The notes under the pieces: model-generated
Databases searched by the model: none
Told to the model about the DNA's origin: nothing
What the model saw: only the letters and a program-made list of their open reading frames with translations
Position numbers and translations under genes: made by a program
NCBI GenBank assembly: GCA_964473255.1
Contig: CAYYOT010000020.1
Location: 3,333-67,332, forward strand
Source of the DNA: Kuafuiihalomonas sp964473255
Lineage (GTDB): Bacteria; Myxococcota; Kuafuiibacteriia; Kuafuiibacteriales; Kuafuiibacteriaceae
DNA length: 64,000 bases
Reading direction: 5' to 3'
In this document: piece by piece, positions 27,303-35,612 of the stretch
Layout: each line of letters opens with the position of its first letter
How positions within the stretch are numbered: position 1 is the stretch's first letter

Positions 27303-27863
27303 ATGCCACGAGCCATGCGCGCGTCAATCGCTGCTCCGCTCATCGCACTCGTCTGGGCATCGCCGGCCCTGGCTCAGTCTTCGAAACCGAGCGCTCCCAC
27401 GGTGCCCGAGCGCGGCTCGGATGCGGACCGAAAGAGCAAGAACGGCATCGCCAAGGGCACGGTCGACGGAGTGAACGTCGTCGTCACCTACGGGCGGCCC
27501 AAGGTGAAGCAGCGCAAAGTCTGGGGCAACCTGGTTCCGTATGACAAGGTTTGGCGCACGGGCTCCGACGAAGCGACGACCATTACCTTCGCGCAGCCGG
27601 TGAAGGTCGAAGGGAAGAAGCTGCCCGCGGGGAGTTATGCCCTCTTCACGCGACCGACCAAGAAGGGTTGGGACATCATCTTCAATAGCCAGGCCGTCCA
27701 GTGGGGAGCCTACCGTCGGGATCCGAAGAAAGACGTTTTGACGGTGAGGGTCGCGCCCAAAGAGCACAGCCACACCGAAGAGCTGACCATCGCCGTCGAG
27801 GATGGCTCCGTCGTCGTCTACTGGGAAAAGGTCGCCGTGCCGTTTCGCATCGCGAAAGGGTAG
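27303..27863 (+). CDS. Secreted DUF2911 protein
   Basis: 186 residues with a Sec signal peptide ending PALAQS. The body has VTYGRPKVKQRKVWG, VPYDKVWRTGSDEATT and LPAGSYALFTRPTKKGWDIIFN, the conserved blocks of DUF2911. This family is common in Bacteroidota and Myxococcota and has no known function. The stop TAG shares its G with the GTG start of bshC, so it is the first gene of the bacillithiol/PIG-L operon. GTG one codon upstream is an alternative start. Confidence 0.85.
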   Translation: MPRAMRASIAAPLIALVWASPALAQSSKPSAPTVPERGSDADRKSKNGIAKGTVDGVNVVVTYGRPKVKQRKVWGNLVPYDKVWRTGSDEATTITFAQPVKVEGKKLPAGSYALFTRPTKKGWDIIFNSQAVQWGAYRRDPKKDVLTVRVAPKEHSHTEELTIAVEDGSVVVYWEKVAVPFRIAKG

Positions 27864-29491
27864 TGAGACGCCGTTGGCCGTTCGTGGACCCATTGCTCGC
27901 CCGACCTGCTGCCAACATCCGCCGCCGACTCGGACCCGCCTGGTTCCGCCGAGACGCGGGAGCCGAACGCCTCCTGCCGGCCGAGTGGCGCGATGAGCAG
28001 GTCCGTCAGGAGCGTACACGAGCGGCATCTCGTCGACTCGAACCCGCCATCGTATCTGCACTGCAGGACCTGAATCCGGTCCGCAGCCCTTCGGTCCAAA
28101 CCCACCTGGATCAGCTGGCCACGGGTGCCGCCGTCGTGGTCACGGGTCAGCAGCCCGGTTTGTTCTTGGGGCCGTGGTACACCCTTGTGAAAGCCTTGGC
28201 CGCGATCGAATGGGCCAAGCGCCTGTCGGCTGAGTCGGGCGTCCCCGTGGTGCCGGTGTTCTGGCTCCAGAGCGAAGACCACGATTTTCACGAAGTCGCA
28301 TCGTGTTGGTGGTTCGAGTCGGGGGGAGAGCTCCGCGAGTCGCACCTCGACGAACCGCAGGGAGAGGGCCGGGTCAGCATGGGGGTGAGGTCCTTACCCG
28401 ACGCGGTCGGCGCGATGTGCGACCGTCTCTGTGCTTCGTTCGGCGATGCGGCCTGGGCCGACGAAGAAGCCGAGCGGCTCCGGCGACACTATGTTCCAGG
28501 ACGGTCCTGGACCACCGCGTTCGCCGGCTTCTTGTCGGAAGTCTGTGCCGCGCGCGGGCTGTTGATCTTCGACCCACGGCATCCTCTCGTCCGCGCCGAG
28601 GCGGTGAAGACCCACCGGTTCGCGCTCGAGAGTTGCGAAGCCATCGAGGATGCCCTCCTTCAGCGCAGCGACGAGTTGGCGTCCGCCGGCTTCGGGGCTC
28701 AGGTTCCGGTTCGTCCGGAGGCGCTCAGCTTCTTTCATCCGAATGGCGAACTCGGTCCGCGGTTCCGGCCTCGCCCCGGGGTGGAGGGATGGCGCCTTCC
28801 CGGGCGAGGGTCACCGGTGGACCCGGTCGAGCTGCTCCATCGGCTCGACGCCCGGCCTGAGTGTTTTTCCACCTCCGCCCTGCTCCGTCCGCTTCTCCAG
28901 GACACGCTCCTCCCGGCGGCGGCCTATGTGGGCGGGCCAGGAGAGGTGAGCTATCTTGCTCAGATTCAGCCACTCTACCGCTTGGGCGGCATTCGCCCTT
29001 CGATGGTCGTGCCTCGTCCTCGATTACGAGTCCTGGAGCCTTGGACCCAGCGGCTCCTGAAGCGCTGGGACCTCACCCCGGACGCCGTCGGACCATCGGT
29101 CGACGATACGCTCCGTCGCATGGACCGCCCCCCCGGGGCCAGCCCCGGGGCGCTTCGCCGTGAGCTCGATGAGGCTCAGCGACCGCTATTGAACCGTGTT
29201 CGAGGTCTCGGGGGCGACATGGATGGGCCGCAGCGCGCTTTCGAGCGACAGGTGCATCGAGCCCGAGAACGACTGATCGCCAAATATGAGCGCATTCGTC
29301 AGCGCCGTGACCGCGATCGGCTGGCGGCGGCCGAGCGGCTCACCACGTTCTTGCGACCGGCGGGACGACCTCAAGAGCGAATATTGGGACCGATCCCGTT
29401 CTTTGCTCGTTTTGGAATGGAGTACGTGGTCGGACGGGTTGAGGCCGTGCTCGACCTGGACGACCCCCAGGTTCGGGACGTCGAGATATGA
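27863..29491 (+). CDS. bshC: Bacillithiol synthase BshC (cysteine-adding enzyme)
   Basis: 542 residues from a GTG sharing one base with the previous stop; the family is about 530-540. The conserved VVTGQQPGLFLGPWYTLVK block, VPVFWLQSEDHDF, and the C-terminal YVGGPGEVSYLAQIQPLY segment identify BshC. It is thought to join cysteine to glucosaminyl malate in the last step of bacillithiol synthesis, in the cytoplasm. The next two genes encode the first two enzymes of the pathway, making the call firm. The C-terminal coiled coil (about 430-500) is typical for the family. Confidence 0.93.
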   Translation: MRRRWPFVDPLLARPAANIRRRLGPAWFRRDAGAERLLPAEWRDEQVRQERTRAASRRLEPAIVSALQDLNPVRSPSVQTHLDQLATGAAVVVTGQQPGLFLGPWYTLVKALAAIEWAKRLSAESGVPVVPVFWLQSEDHDFHEVASCWWFESGGELRESHLDEPQGEGRVSMGVRSLPDAVGAMCDRLCASFGDAAWADEEAERLRRHYVPGRSWTTAFAGFLSEVCAARGLLIFDPRHPLVRAEAVKTHRFALESCEAIEDALLQRSDELASAGFGAQVPVRPEALSFFHPNGELGPRFRPRPGVEGWRLPGRGSPVDPVELLHRLDARPECFSTSALLRPLLQDTLLPAAAYVGGPGEVSYLAQIQPLYRLGGIRPSMVVPRPRLRVLEPWTQRLLKRWDLTPDAVGPSVDDTLRRMDRPPGASPGALRRELDEAQRPLLNRVRGLGGDMDGPQRAFERQVHRARERLIAKYERIRQRRDRDRLAAAERLTTFLRPAGRPQERILGPIPFFARFGMEYVVGRVEAVLDLDDPQVRDVEI

Positions 29492-30252
29492 GCCTGCCTG
29501 TACGCACTGCCCTGGCCATCGGGCCTCATCCCGATGACGTGGAGTTGTTCTGCGGAGGTACGCTGCTCCGGCTCGCCGACGCGGGTGTCGAGACCGTCGT
29601 CGTCGACCTGACTCGCGGTGAGCGTGCGACTCGAGGAACTCCCGAAATCCGCGCCGACGAAGCAGAGCGTGCAGCTGCGGTGCTCGGACTCGCAAAGCGC
29701 GAAAATCTAGAGCTTCCGGACGCGGGGCTCGATCCTTGGGGGGGCGACGATCATCCGACGAGCTCCGTCCGTCGGGTGGTCGATGCGGTCCGCCGATACA
29801 CTCCAGAGTTCGTGCTCCTGCCGCCAGCGCGGGCCCGTCACCCCGACCACGAGGCGGCTCATCATCTTACTCGTCGCGCGCTCTTCTTGGCCGGGCTCGC
29901 CCGTTTCGGCGACGGACCGGCCCATCGCCCGACTGCTTGGGCATGCTACATGATGCGGCACACCGACCGCCCCGACTTCGTCGTCGACGTGAGCGAGGTC
30001 TATGGTCGGAAGCAGGAGGCCATCGACCAGCACGTCAGCCAGGTGGGCGACCCCCAGGGCTCCACGCTCGTCGCGACGTCGGCGAGCCGCCGCGCGCTCG
30101 AGGCGCGGGACCGTTTTCATGGGGCGCTCATCGGAGCCGACTATGGTGAAGCCTTCACCACGGAGCTTACGATCGGAACCCGGGATCCGCTGGCGCTCTT
30201 GCGCACCCCATCGGGCGCCCCTCGCACCTTGTTCGAGCGAGGGTCGCCGTGA
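29488..30252 (+). CDS. bshB: Bacillithiol pathway deacetylase (PIG-L/LmbE family)
   Basis: 254 residues; the ATG overlaps the bshC stop (ATGA). The zinc-site motif AIGPHPDDVE, the TRGERATRGT segment and ARHPDHEAAHH are those of BshB1-type PIG-L deacetylases. It removes the acetyl group from N-acetylglucosaminyl malate to give the free amine used by BshC. The close fit with the BshB1 subgroup and the flanking bshC and bshA fix its role. Confidence 0.93.
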   Translation: MSLPVRTALAIGPHPDDVELFCGGTLLRLADAGVETVVVDLTRGERATRGTPEIRADEAERAAAVLGLAKRENLELPDAGLDPWGGDDHPTSSVRRVVDAVRRYTPEFVLLPPARARHPDHEAAHHLTRRALFLAGLARFGDGPAHRPTAWACYMMRHTDRPDFVVDVSEVYGRKQEAIDQHVSQVGDPQGSTLVATSASRRALEARDRFHGALIGADYGEAFTTELTIGTRDPLALLRTPSGAPRTLFERGSP

Positions 30253-31406
30253 AGGGAAGGCTTCGCATCGCTTCGGTGTGTTTTCCGAGTCAGGGCGGAA
30301 GCGGACGGGTTGCGGCGCTTCTGGCGCACGCGCTGGCCGAGCGAGGGCATGAAGTGCATATGGTCGCGACCGGGCGCCCGCCATCGCTTCCGGCCATCAC
30401 TGGCGTGCAGATGCAGCCCGTCGAGTTGGCGACGTACCCGGTGCTCGAGCACCCCCCGTATACGGTCGCTTTGGCTTCGGAGCTCCTACGACTCAGCGAA
30501 TCGCCCGGACTGGACGTCGTCCACGCCCACTACGCGGTGCCGCATGCCGCCGCGGCCGTGCTCGCGCAGCAAGCAGCGCCCGCGCCTGGACCGGCGATCG
30601 TCACAACTCTGCACGGAACCGACGTCACGCGCGTCGGCCGCGCGCGCTCCCATCAGCCGATGACTCGGTTTTGCGTGGAGGTCAGCGATGCGGTCACCGT
30701 TCCCTCGGCCAGCCTCGCTCGCGACGCTCGGCTCTTCTTGGAGCTGGACGACGACTCGCTGCTGCATGAGATCCCCAACTTCGTCGATGTCGAGGTCTTT
30801 CGGCCTCCCGAGCAGCGCGACCGGTCGGTGTTCGACCGGTACTTCGAGCCGAACGCTCGAAAGGGCCCGGTCGTCATCCACGTTTCGAACCTTCGCCCCA
30901 TCAAGCGGATCCACGACGCGGTCGAGGCCCTGGCCCGAGGGTCGACGGCGGCGCGCCTGGTGGTCATCGGGGATGGTCCCGAGCGCGGCCCGGCCCAGGG
31001 TCGAGCCGAGGCTCTCGGGATCGCCCATCGCGTGGCCTTCATCGGAGAGCGCCGCAGGGTCGCGCCCCTGCTCGGCCACGCGGACGTCTTCATCATGCCG
31101 AGTGAGACCGAAAGTTTTGGGCTCGCGGCCTTGGAAGCTCTGGCGGCGGGAGTTCCGGTTGTGGCAACGCGGGTTGGGGGACTCATGAGCGTTGTCCAAC
31201 ACGACAAGAACGGATTCCTCCTGCCGGTGGGTGACCTCGACGGCCTAGGTCAGGCACTCGAGCGGGTGCTGGTCGAGCCGGGACTTCGCGAGCGACTGAG
31301 TCTCGCGGCCATCACCGACGCGCGGGAGCGATTTCGAGCCGACCCCATCGTCGATCGTTATGAAGAGCTGTACCGTTCGGTCGCTGCCAGAAGAGCTGCG
31401 TCGTGA
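30249..31406 (+). CDS. bshA: N-acetyl-alpha-D-glucosaminyl L-malate synthase BshA (GT4)
   Basis: 385 residues from a GTG that overlaps the bshB stop. It shows the BshA fingerprint: CFPSQGGSGRVAALLA, VLEHPPYTVALASE, HAHYAVPHA and TTLHGTDVTRVGR. The C-terminal nucleotide-sugar part has MPSETESFGLAALEA, with the EX7E pair of GT4 enzymes. It transfers GlcNAc from UDP-GlcNAc to L-malate, the first step of bacillithiol synthesis. Overlaps the next PIG-L gene by 4 bases. Confidence 0.94.
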   Translation: MKGRLRIASVCFPSQGGSGRVAALLAHALAERGHEVHMVATGRPPSLPAITGVQMQPVELATYPVLEHPPYTVALASELLRLSESPGLDVVHAHYAVPHAAAAVLAQQAAPAPGPAIVTTLHGTDVTRVGRARSHQPMTRFCVEVSDAVTVPSASLARDARLFLELDDDSLLHEIPNFVDVEVFRPPEQRDRSVFDRYFEPNARKGPVVIHVSNLRPIKRIHDAVEALARGSTAARLVVIGDGPERGPAQGRAEALGIAHRVAFIGERRRVAPLLGHADVFIMPSETESFGLAALEALAAGVPVVATRVGGLMSVVQHDKNGFLLPVGDLDGLGQALERVLVEPGLRERLSLAAITDARERFRADPIVDRYEELYRSVAARRAAS

Positions 31407-33805
31407 GCCCTGTGGTTCTGCTGGCCGCCTTGACCGCGTTGACGCCCTCGGAAGCCGAGCACGCGCTTGACCAGCTGGCGAACACGACGCGTGTGCTCTA
31501 CGTTGCCGCCCATCCCGACGACGAAAACACCCGACTGATCGCCTATCTCACCCGAATCCGCAGGGTCGAAGTGGCGTACCTGTCGCTGACTCGGGGCTCG
31601 GGCGGCCAAAATCGAATCGGAACCGAGCAGAGCGATCTGCTGGGTGTGCTGCGTACGGGTGAGCTCCTTAGTGCACGCTCGGTGGACGGGGCCCGCCAAT
31701 TCTTCACCCGAGCTCGTGACTTCGGCTACTCGAAGAGTTCGAGCGAAACGCTTGAAGTATGGGATGCCGACGCCGTGGTGGCCGACGCCGTCCACGTCAT
31801 CCGTACGTTTCGGCCGGACGTGGTGGTCACGCGCTTTCGAGAGACCGGTCGAACCCACGGTCATCATCTCGCTTCGGCCGCGATCGCTCGCCGGGCGGTC
31901 GAGGCGGCGGCTCGCCCGGACGGCAGCGGTCTCGACCCCTGGACGGTGAAACGTCTGATCGTCAACGTTCCGACGTGGCGGGGACGGGATCCCGACACCG
32001 ACTTCGAGATGGAGGTCAATGCGTTCGATGCCCGTCTGGGTGAGTCGGTCGGCGAGATTGCCGCACGCAGCCGAAGTCGCCACCGAAGCCAAGCCTTCGG
32101 TAGCGCCGGTGACCGCCGCCCGCGCACGGAGGCTTTCAGCAACGTCTGGGGAGACGAGGCCAAGGCCGACCTCCTGGAAGGGGTGCCCCCCGGCTGGAGC
32201 CGATTCAAAAAATCCAAGGCCGTCGACAAGTGCCTTCGTCGACTCCGCGAGGCCCAACTGGGCTCGCTCGATTTTTTGGCGTCCGCCCACGAAACGGTCG
32301 CCGAGCTGGAGCGCTTGCCGGACGTGCCGCGCGTCAAAGACGCGCGTGAGCGTCTGACGCGGGTGGCGCTCGCCGCGAGCGGTGTCTTCATTCGAGCGAC
32401 TACGGAGGTCGACGGCGTTGCTCCCGGGGAGATGGTCCCGATACGGCTCGAAGTGACGAGCCGCCGTCATCCCCGGATCGTGCTTCGTTCCTACGCCGTC
32501 GACGAGTCGGAACCAGTGCCCGTAGCTGCCGCGCTCTCCGTCGGCGAGCCGTGGACCCAGGAGGTCGCAGTCCGCATGACGGATGGTTCCCCGACGGCGA
32601 GTCCCTGGTTGACCGAGGTCTCGACCCCTGGAGCCTACGTTGCCCCGGATCGAAATACGGTCATCCTTTCCCGAGGCCCCGACCCGATCACCGTAACCTT
32701 CGTCCTCCAGACGCCGAAGGGTTCGTTTTCAGAAACCGTGCCCGTCCTGCATCAGTGGGTCGATCCCTCGAGCGGAGAGCACCTCTCCCAGCTTGCTCGG
32801 TTGCCGCTGGTGACTGTGACTCCGGCGGAGTCGGTGCGTCTGTTGCCGCGTGGACGGGAAGCTGCGGTCACGTTCGAGCTCCATGCGCATGGAGCCGCCC
32901 CTAGGACCCGGATCGCGTTCGACGCTCCGGCCGGATGGAAAGTGCAGCCCAGCTCGGTCGAGGCGCCCCGCGAGCGAGGCCAAAGGCGTCAGGTTACCGT
33001 CCGGGTCGCCCCCCCAAAGCCCGATGCATCGCCCTTTGTCTTGAGGCCTCATGTCGTTCGCGAAGGCCAGACGACGCCGGCGTCCAGGCTCGACGTGGTG
33101 GCTCATCCTCACATCGAAAGAGCCTTGGTCGTTCGCCCGTCGCACGTCCGCTGGGTTCCGCTCGATCTGAAGCTGACCAGCGCTCGCGTGGCTTACGTTC
33201 CGGGAGCGGGCGACCGCGTGGCCGAGCTGATGGCAGAGGCTGGCCTGAGAGTCCGCGCCTGGACCGATGCCGACCTCAAGGAGCTCGACTTGACGGACAC
33301 CGACGTGCTGCTTCTCGGGATTCGTGCTTTCAACGTTCGACCGCGTCTGGTCGAGGCGAGAGAGCGGATCTTCCGATGGGTCGAGCAAGGGGGAAGGTTG
33401 GTTATTCAGTACAACACCAACAGCTGGTTCGATGGACTCGAGTACGACGTTGGCCCGGGCACACTGAAGCTCGGTCGAGGGCGGGTGACAGACGAGACCG
33501 CCGAGGTTCGTATTCTTGAGCCCTCACACCCGGTCCTGCAGACGCCAAACCGGATCGATGGGAGCGACTGGGCCGGCTGGGTGCAGGAGCGGGGGCTATA
33601 TTTCGCCGAGTCCTGGGACGAGGACTATGTGCCCGTGGTCGAGATGGCCGACCCGGCAGGGTCGCCGGAGAGAGGGGCTCTGCTCGTCAAACGCTACGGA
33701 CGCGGTACGGTCGTCTACACCGGTCTCTCGTTCTTTCGTCAGCTTCCAGCGGGCGTGCCCGGCGCTTATCGGCTGCTGGCCAATCTTCTTCAACCCGAGT
33801 CATGA
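31403..33805 (+). CDS. Large secreted PIG-L deacetylase with C-terminal ThuA/GATase-like domain
   Basis: 800 residues from a GTG. A short hydrophobic N-terminus (residues 1-18) looks like a signal peptide. The PIG-L domain (about 28-250) has VLYVAAHPDDEN, SLTRGSGGQNRIG and GRTHGHHLASA, keeping the zinc ligands. A middle part (about 330-600) has beta-sandwich-like segments. The C-terminus (about 605-800) has a class-I-amidotransferase-like or ThuA-like fold (VAYVPGAGDRV, DTDVLLLGIRAFN, GGRLVIQYN, GTVVYTGLSFFRQLP). Translationally coupled after bshA and before a small membrane protein and a symporter. It may deacetylate or cleave an amide in the periplasm; a bacillithiol-conjugate amidase is one inference, a glycan deacetylase another. 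Confidence 0.75.
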   Translation: MSPVVLLAALTALTPSEAEHALDQLANTTRVLYVAAHPDDENTRLIAYLTRIRRVEVAYLSLTRGSGGQNRIGTEQSDLLGVLRTGELLSARSVDGARQFFTRARDFGYSKSSSETLEVWDADAVVADAVHVIRTFRPDVVVTRFRETGRTHGHHLASAAIARRAVEAAARPDGSGLDPWTVKRLIVNVPTWRGRDPDTDFEMEVNAFDARLGESVGEIAARSRSRHRSQAFGSAGDRRPRTEAFSNVWGDEAKADLLEGVPPGWSRFKKSKAVDKCLRRLREAQLGSLDFLASAHETVAELERLPDVPRVKDARERLTRVALAASGVFIRATTEVDGVAPGEMVPIRLEVTSRRHPRIVLRSYAVDESEPVPVAAALSVGEPWTQEVAVRMTDGSPTASPWLTEVSTPGAYVAPDRNTVILSRGPDPITVTFVLQTPKGSFSETVPVLHQWVDPSSGEHLSQLARLPLVTVTPAESVRLLPRGREAAVTFELHAHGAAPRTRIAFDAPAGWKVQPSSVEAPRERGQRRQVTVRVAPPKPDASPFVLRPHVVREGQTTPASRLDVVAHPHIERALVVRPSHVRWVPLDLKLTSARVAYVPGAGDRVAELMAEAGLRVRAWTDADLKELDLTDTDVLLLGIRAFNVRPRLVEARERIFRWVEQGGRLVIQYNTNSWFDGLEYDVGPGTLKLGRGRVTDETAEVRILEPSHPVLQTPNRIDGSDWAGWVQERGLYFAESWDEDYVPVVEMADPAGSPERGALLVKRYGRGTVVYTGLSFFRQLPAGVPGAYRLLANLLQPES

Positions 33806-33930
33806 CGCCGCCCGAGTCTGACGAGCGGCCGCCCATTTTGGGCTCGTGGGCCAACCTATATTGGGCGCTGGTCCTGTGTTTGGTGCTCGAGTGCGCCTTG
33901 TTCTGGGCGCTGGAACGCTGGGCCTCATGA
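33802..33930 (+). CDS. 42-residue single-helix membrane peptide, symporter-associated
   Basis: A 42-codon open frame whose ATG overlaps the PIG-L stop (ATGA) and whose TGA overlaps the symporter ATG (ATGA). A polar N-terminus with several acidic residues is followed by one hydrophobic segment (about 17-38; WALVLCLVLECALFWAL) and a short basic end. Precise coupling on both sides makes it very likely to be translated. Other sodium:solute symporters have small membrane partners encoded just upstream (DUF4212 and DUF485/YjcH types), but those are longer and I cannot match this one to them. It could stabilise or regulate the symporter. Confidence 0.7.
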   Translation: MTPPESDERPPILGSWANLYWALVLCLVLECALFWALERWAS

Positions 33931-35600
33931 GCCTGCTCGACTGGGTGGTGGGCGCGACGACCATCGCTGCCATTGTGATTTATGGAGTGGTGAAGACGCG
34001 GAACGTCTCGACCACCGCCGGCTACCTGCGTGGCGACAACGAGCTGGGCTGGGCGACGATCGGTCTTTCGGTGATGGCGACCCAGGCCAGCGCGATCACG
34101 TTTTTGTCCACGCCGGGGCAAGCGTATCAGGACGGCATGCGCTTCGTGCAGTTCTACTTCGGACTGCCGCTGGCCATGATCGTCATCTCCGCGGTTTTCG
34201 TACCCATATACTTCCGGCTGAAAGTATACACTGCCTACGAGTACCTGGAGCATCGCTTCGATCGCAGGGTTCGGGTGTTCGGGGCACTCTTGTTTCTCAT
34301 CCAGCGCGGGTTGGCTGCCGGAATCACCATTTACGCTCCGGCCATCGTTCTCTCCACCATCCTCGGCTGGCCGCTGGGTATCACGAACCTCGGGATCGGA
34401 GTGCTCGTCATCGTCTACACCGTAGTCGGCGGTTCGAAGGCGGTGAGTCAGACGCAGAAACAACAGATGATCGTCATCATGACCGGCATGATGATCGCGG
34501 CCGGAGTGATGTATCAGACCCTGCCGGCGGGGGTCGGGCTGGGGGGCGTCACCCGACTAGCGGGGGCACTCGATCGGATGAACCCCATCAGCTTCGAGTT
34601 CGACCTCAACGATCGATATAACTTCTGGTCGGGCATTTCGGGGGGATTCTTTTTGGCCCTGTCGTACTTCGGGACGGATCAGTCTCAGGTTCAGCGCTAT
34701 CTTTCTGGTCGCTCCGTCACGCAGATTCGTCTGGGCCTTCTGTTCAATGGCTTCTTCAAGATTCCGATGCAGTTCATCATTCTGTACATCGGAGTGCTTC
34801 TGTTTGCCGTCCATATCTTTCATGCGCCGCCCGTCTTCTTCAATGGTCCGGCGCTGGAGAAGACGCGCGAGAGTTCGGCCGCACCCCAGTTGGCGGACGT
34901 CGAGCGCGCCTATCTCGAGGCCCACGAAGAACGGCGAGCTCGGGCCGATGCCTATCTGGAAGCGCCCACGCTCGAGCGGCGGTCCGCCCTCCGGTTGGCC
35001 CATGAGCGGGTCGATGCTCTCCGCGGCGAAGCGAAGACGGTCGTAGAGTCGGCCGTTCCACGCGCTGAGCTCGAAGATTCGGACTTCATCTTCATATCCT
35101 TCATCCTGAAGGGCTTGCCCGTCGGACTGGTCGGTCTGCTGATCGCGGTCATTCTTTCGGCTGCGATGTCCTCGACTGCGAGCGAGCTTTCGGCGCTCGG
35201 CGCGACGGCGACCGTCGACTTCTATCGAACGCTGCTGCGTCCTCACGCCCTCGATGGTCACTACCTTCGCGTATCCAAGTTGTTCACGGTCTTCTGGGGG
35301 CTGGTGGCAGTTTCGTTCGCAACGTTCGCCAATCTTGTCGACAACCTCATCGAAGCCGTGAACATCTTGGGGTCGCTGTTTTACGGCACGGTGCTCGGGC
35401 TCTTCGTCGTCGCGTTCTTCCTCAAGTTCGTTGGGGCGCGCGCCGTCTTCTGGGCCGCAGTCATCGCTGAAGCCGCCGTGCTGGTCTGCTTTGTCGCCAC
35501 GGATCTGGGCTTTCTCTGGTTCAACGTCGTGGGCTGCGGGATAACGGTCGCCCTGAGCCTCCTGTTCGAGGCGGTCATGCCGTCATCGGCCGACGCCTAG
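33927..35600 (+). CDS. Sodium:solute symporter family protein (SSS)
   Basis: 557 residues beginning at the ATG that overlaps the small-peptide stop. Thirteen or so membrane helices are expected. Family segments include the early helices VVGATTIAAIVIYG and ATQASAITFLSTPGQAYQDGM, YTAYEYLEHRFDRRVR, and AVILSAAMSSTASELSALG with the Ser/Thr residues of the Na2 site. A soluble insert with a predicted coiled coil (about 335-405, rich in Glu/Arg) lies between helices 8 and 9 and is unusual. It imports an organic solute with Na+; the substrate may be what the upstream PIG-L protein releases. Convergent with the GT2 gene. Confidence 0.88.
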   Translation: MSLLDWVVGATTIAAIVIYGVVKTRNVSTTAGYLRGDNELGWATIGLSVMATQASAITFLSTPGQAYQDGMRFVQFYFGLPLAMIVISAVFVPIYFRLKVYTAYEYLEHRFDRRVRVFGALLFLIQRGLAAGITIYAPAIVLSTILGWPLGITNLGIGVLVIVYTVVGGSKAVSQTQKQQMIVIMTGMMIAAGVMYQTLPAGVGLGGVTRLAGALDRMNPISFEFDLNDRYNFWSGISGGFFLALSYFGTDQSQVQRYLSGRSVTQIRLGLLFNGFFKIPMQFIILYIGVLLFAVHIFHAPPVFFNGPALEKTRESSAAPQLADVERAYLEAHEERRARADAYLEAPTLERRSALRLAHERVDALRGEAKTVVESAVPRAELEDSDFIFISFILKGLPVGLVGLLIAVILSAAMSSTASELSALGATATVDFYRTLLRPHALDGHYLRVSKLFTVFWGLVAVSFATFANLVDNLIEAVNILGSLFYGTVLGLFVVAFFLKFVGARAVFWAAVIAEAAVLVCFVATDLGFLWFNVVGCGITVALSLLFEAVMPSSADA

Positions 35601-35612
35601 CCGGAGGGCTAG
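35597..35612. terminator. Stem-loop between convergent symporter and glycosyltransferase genes
   Basis: CTAGCC-GGAG-GGCTAG is a perfect 6-base-pair stem. The left arm holds the symporter TAG and the right arm holds the TAG of the gene on the other strand. There is no T-tract. It is the third convergent pair in the window with stops inside a palindrome. Confidence 0.35.
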
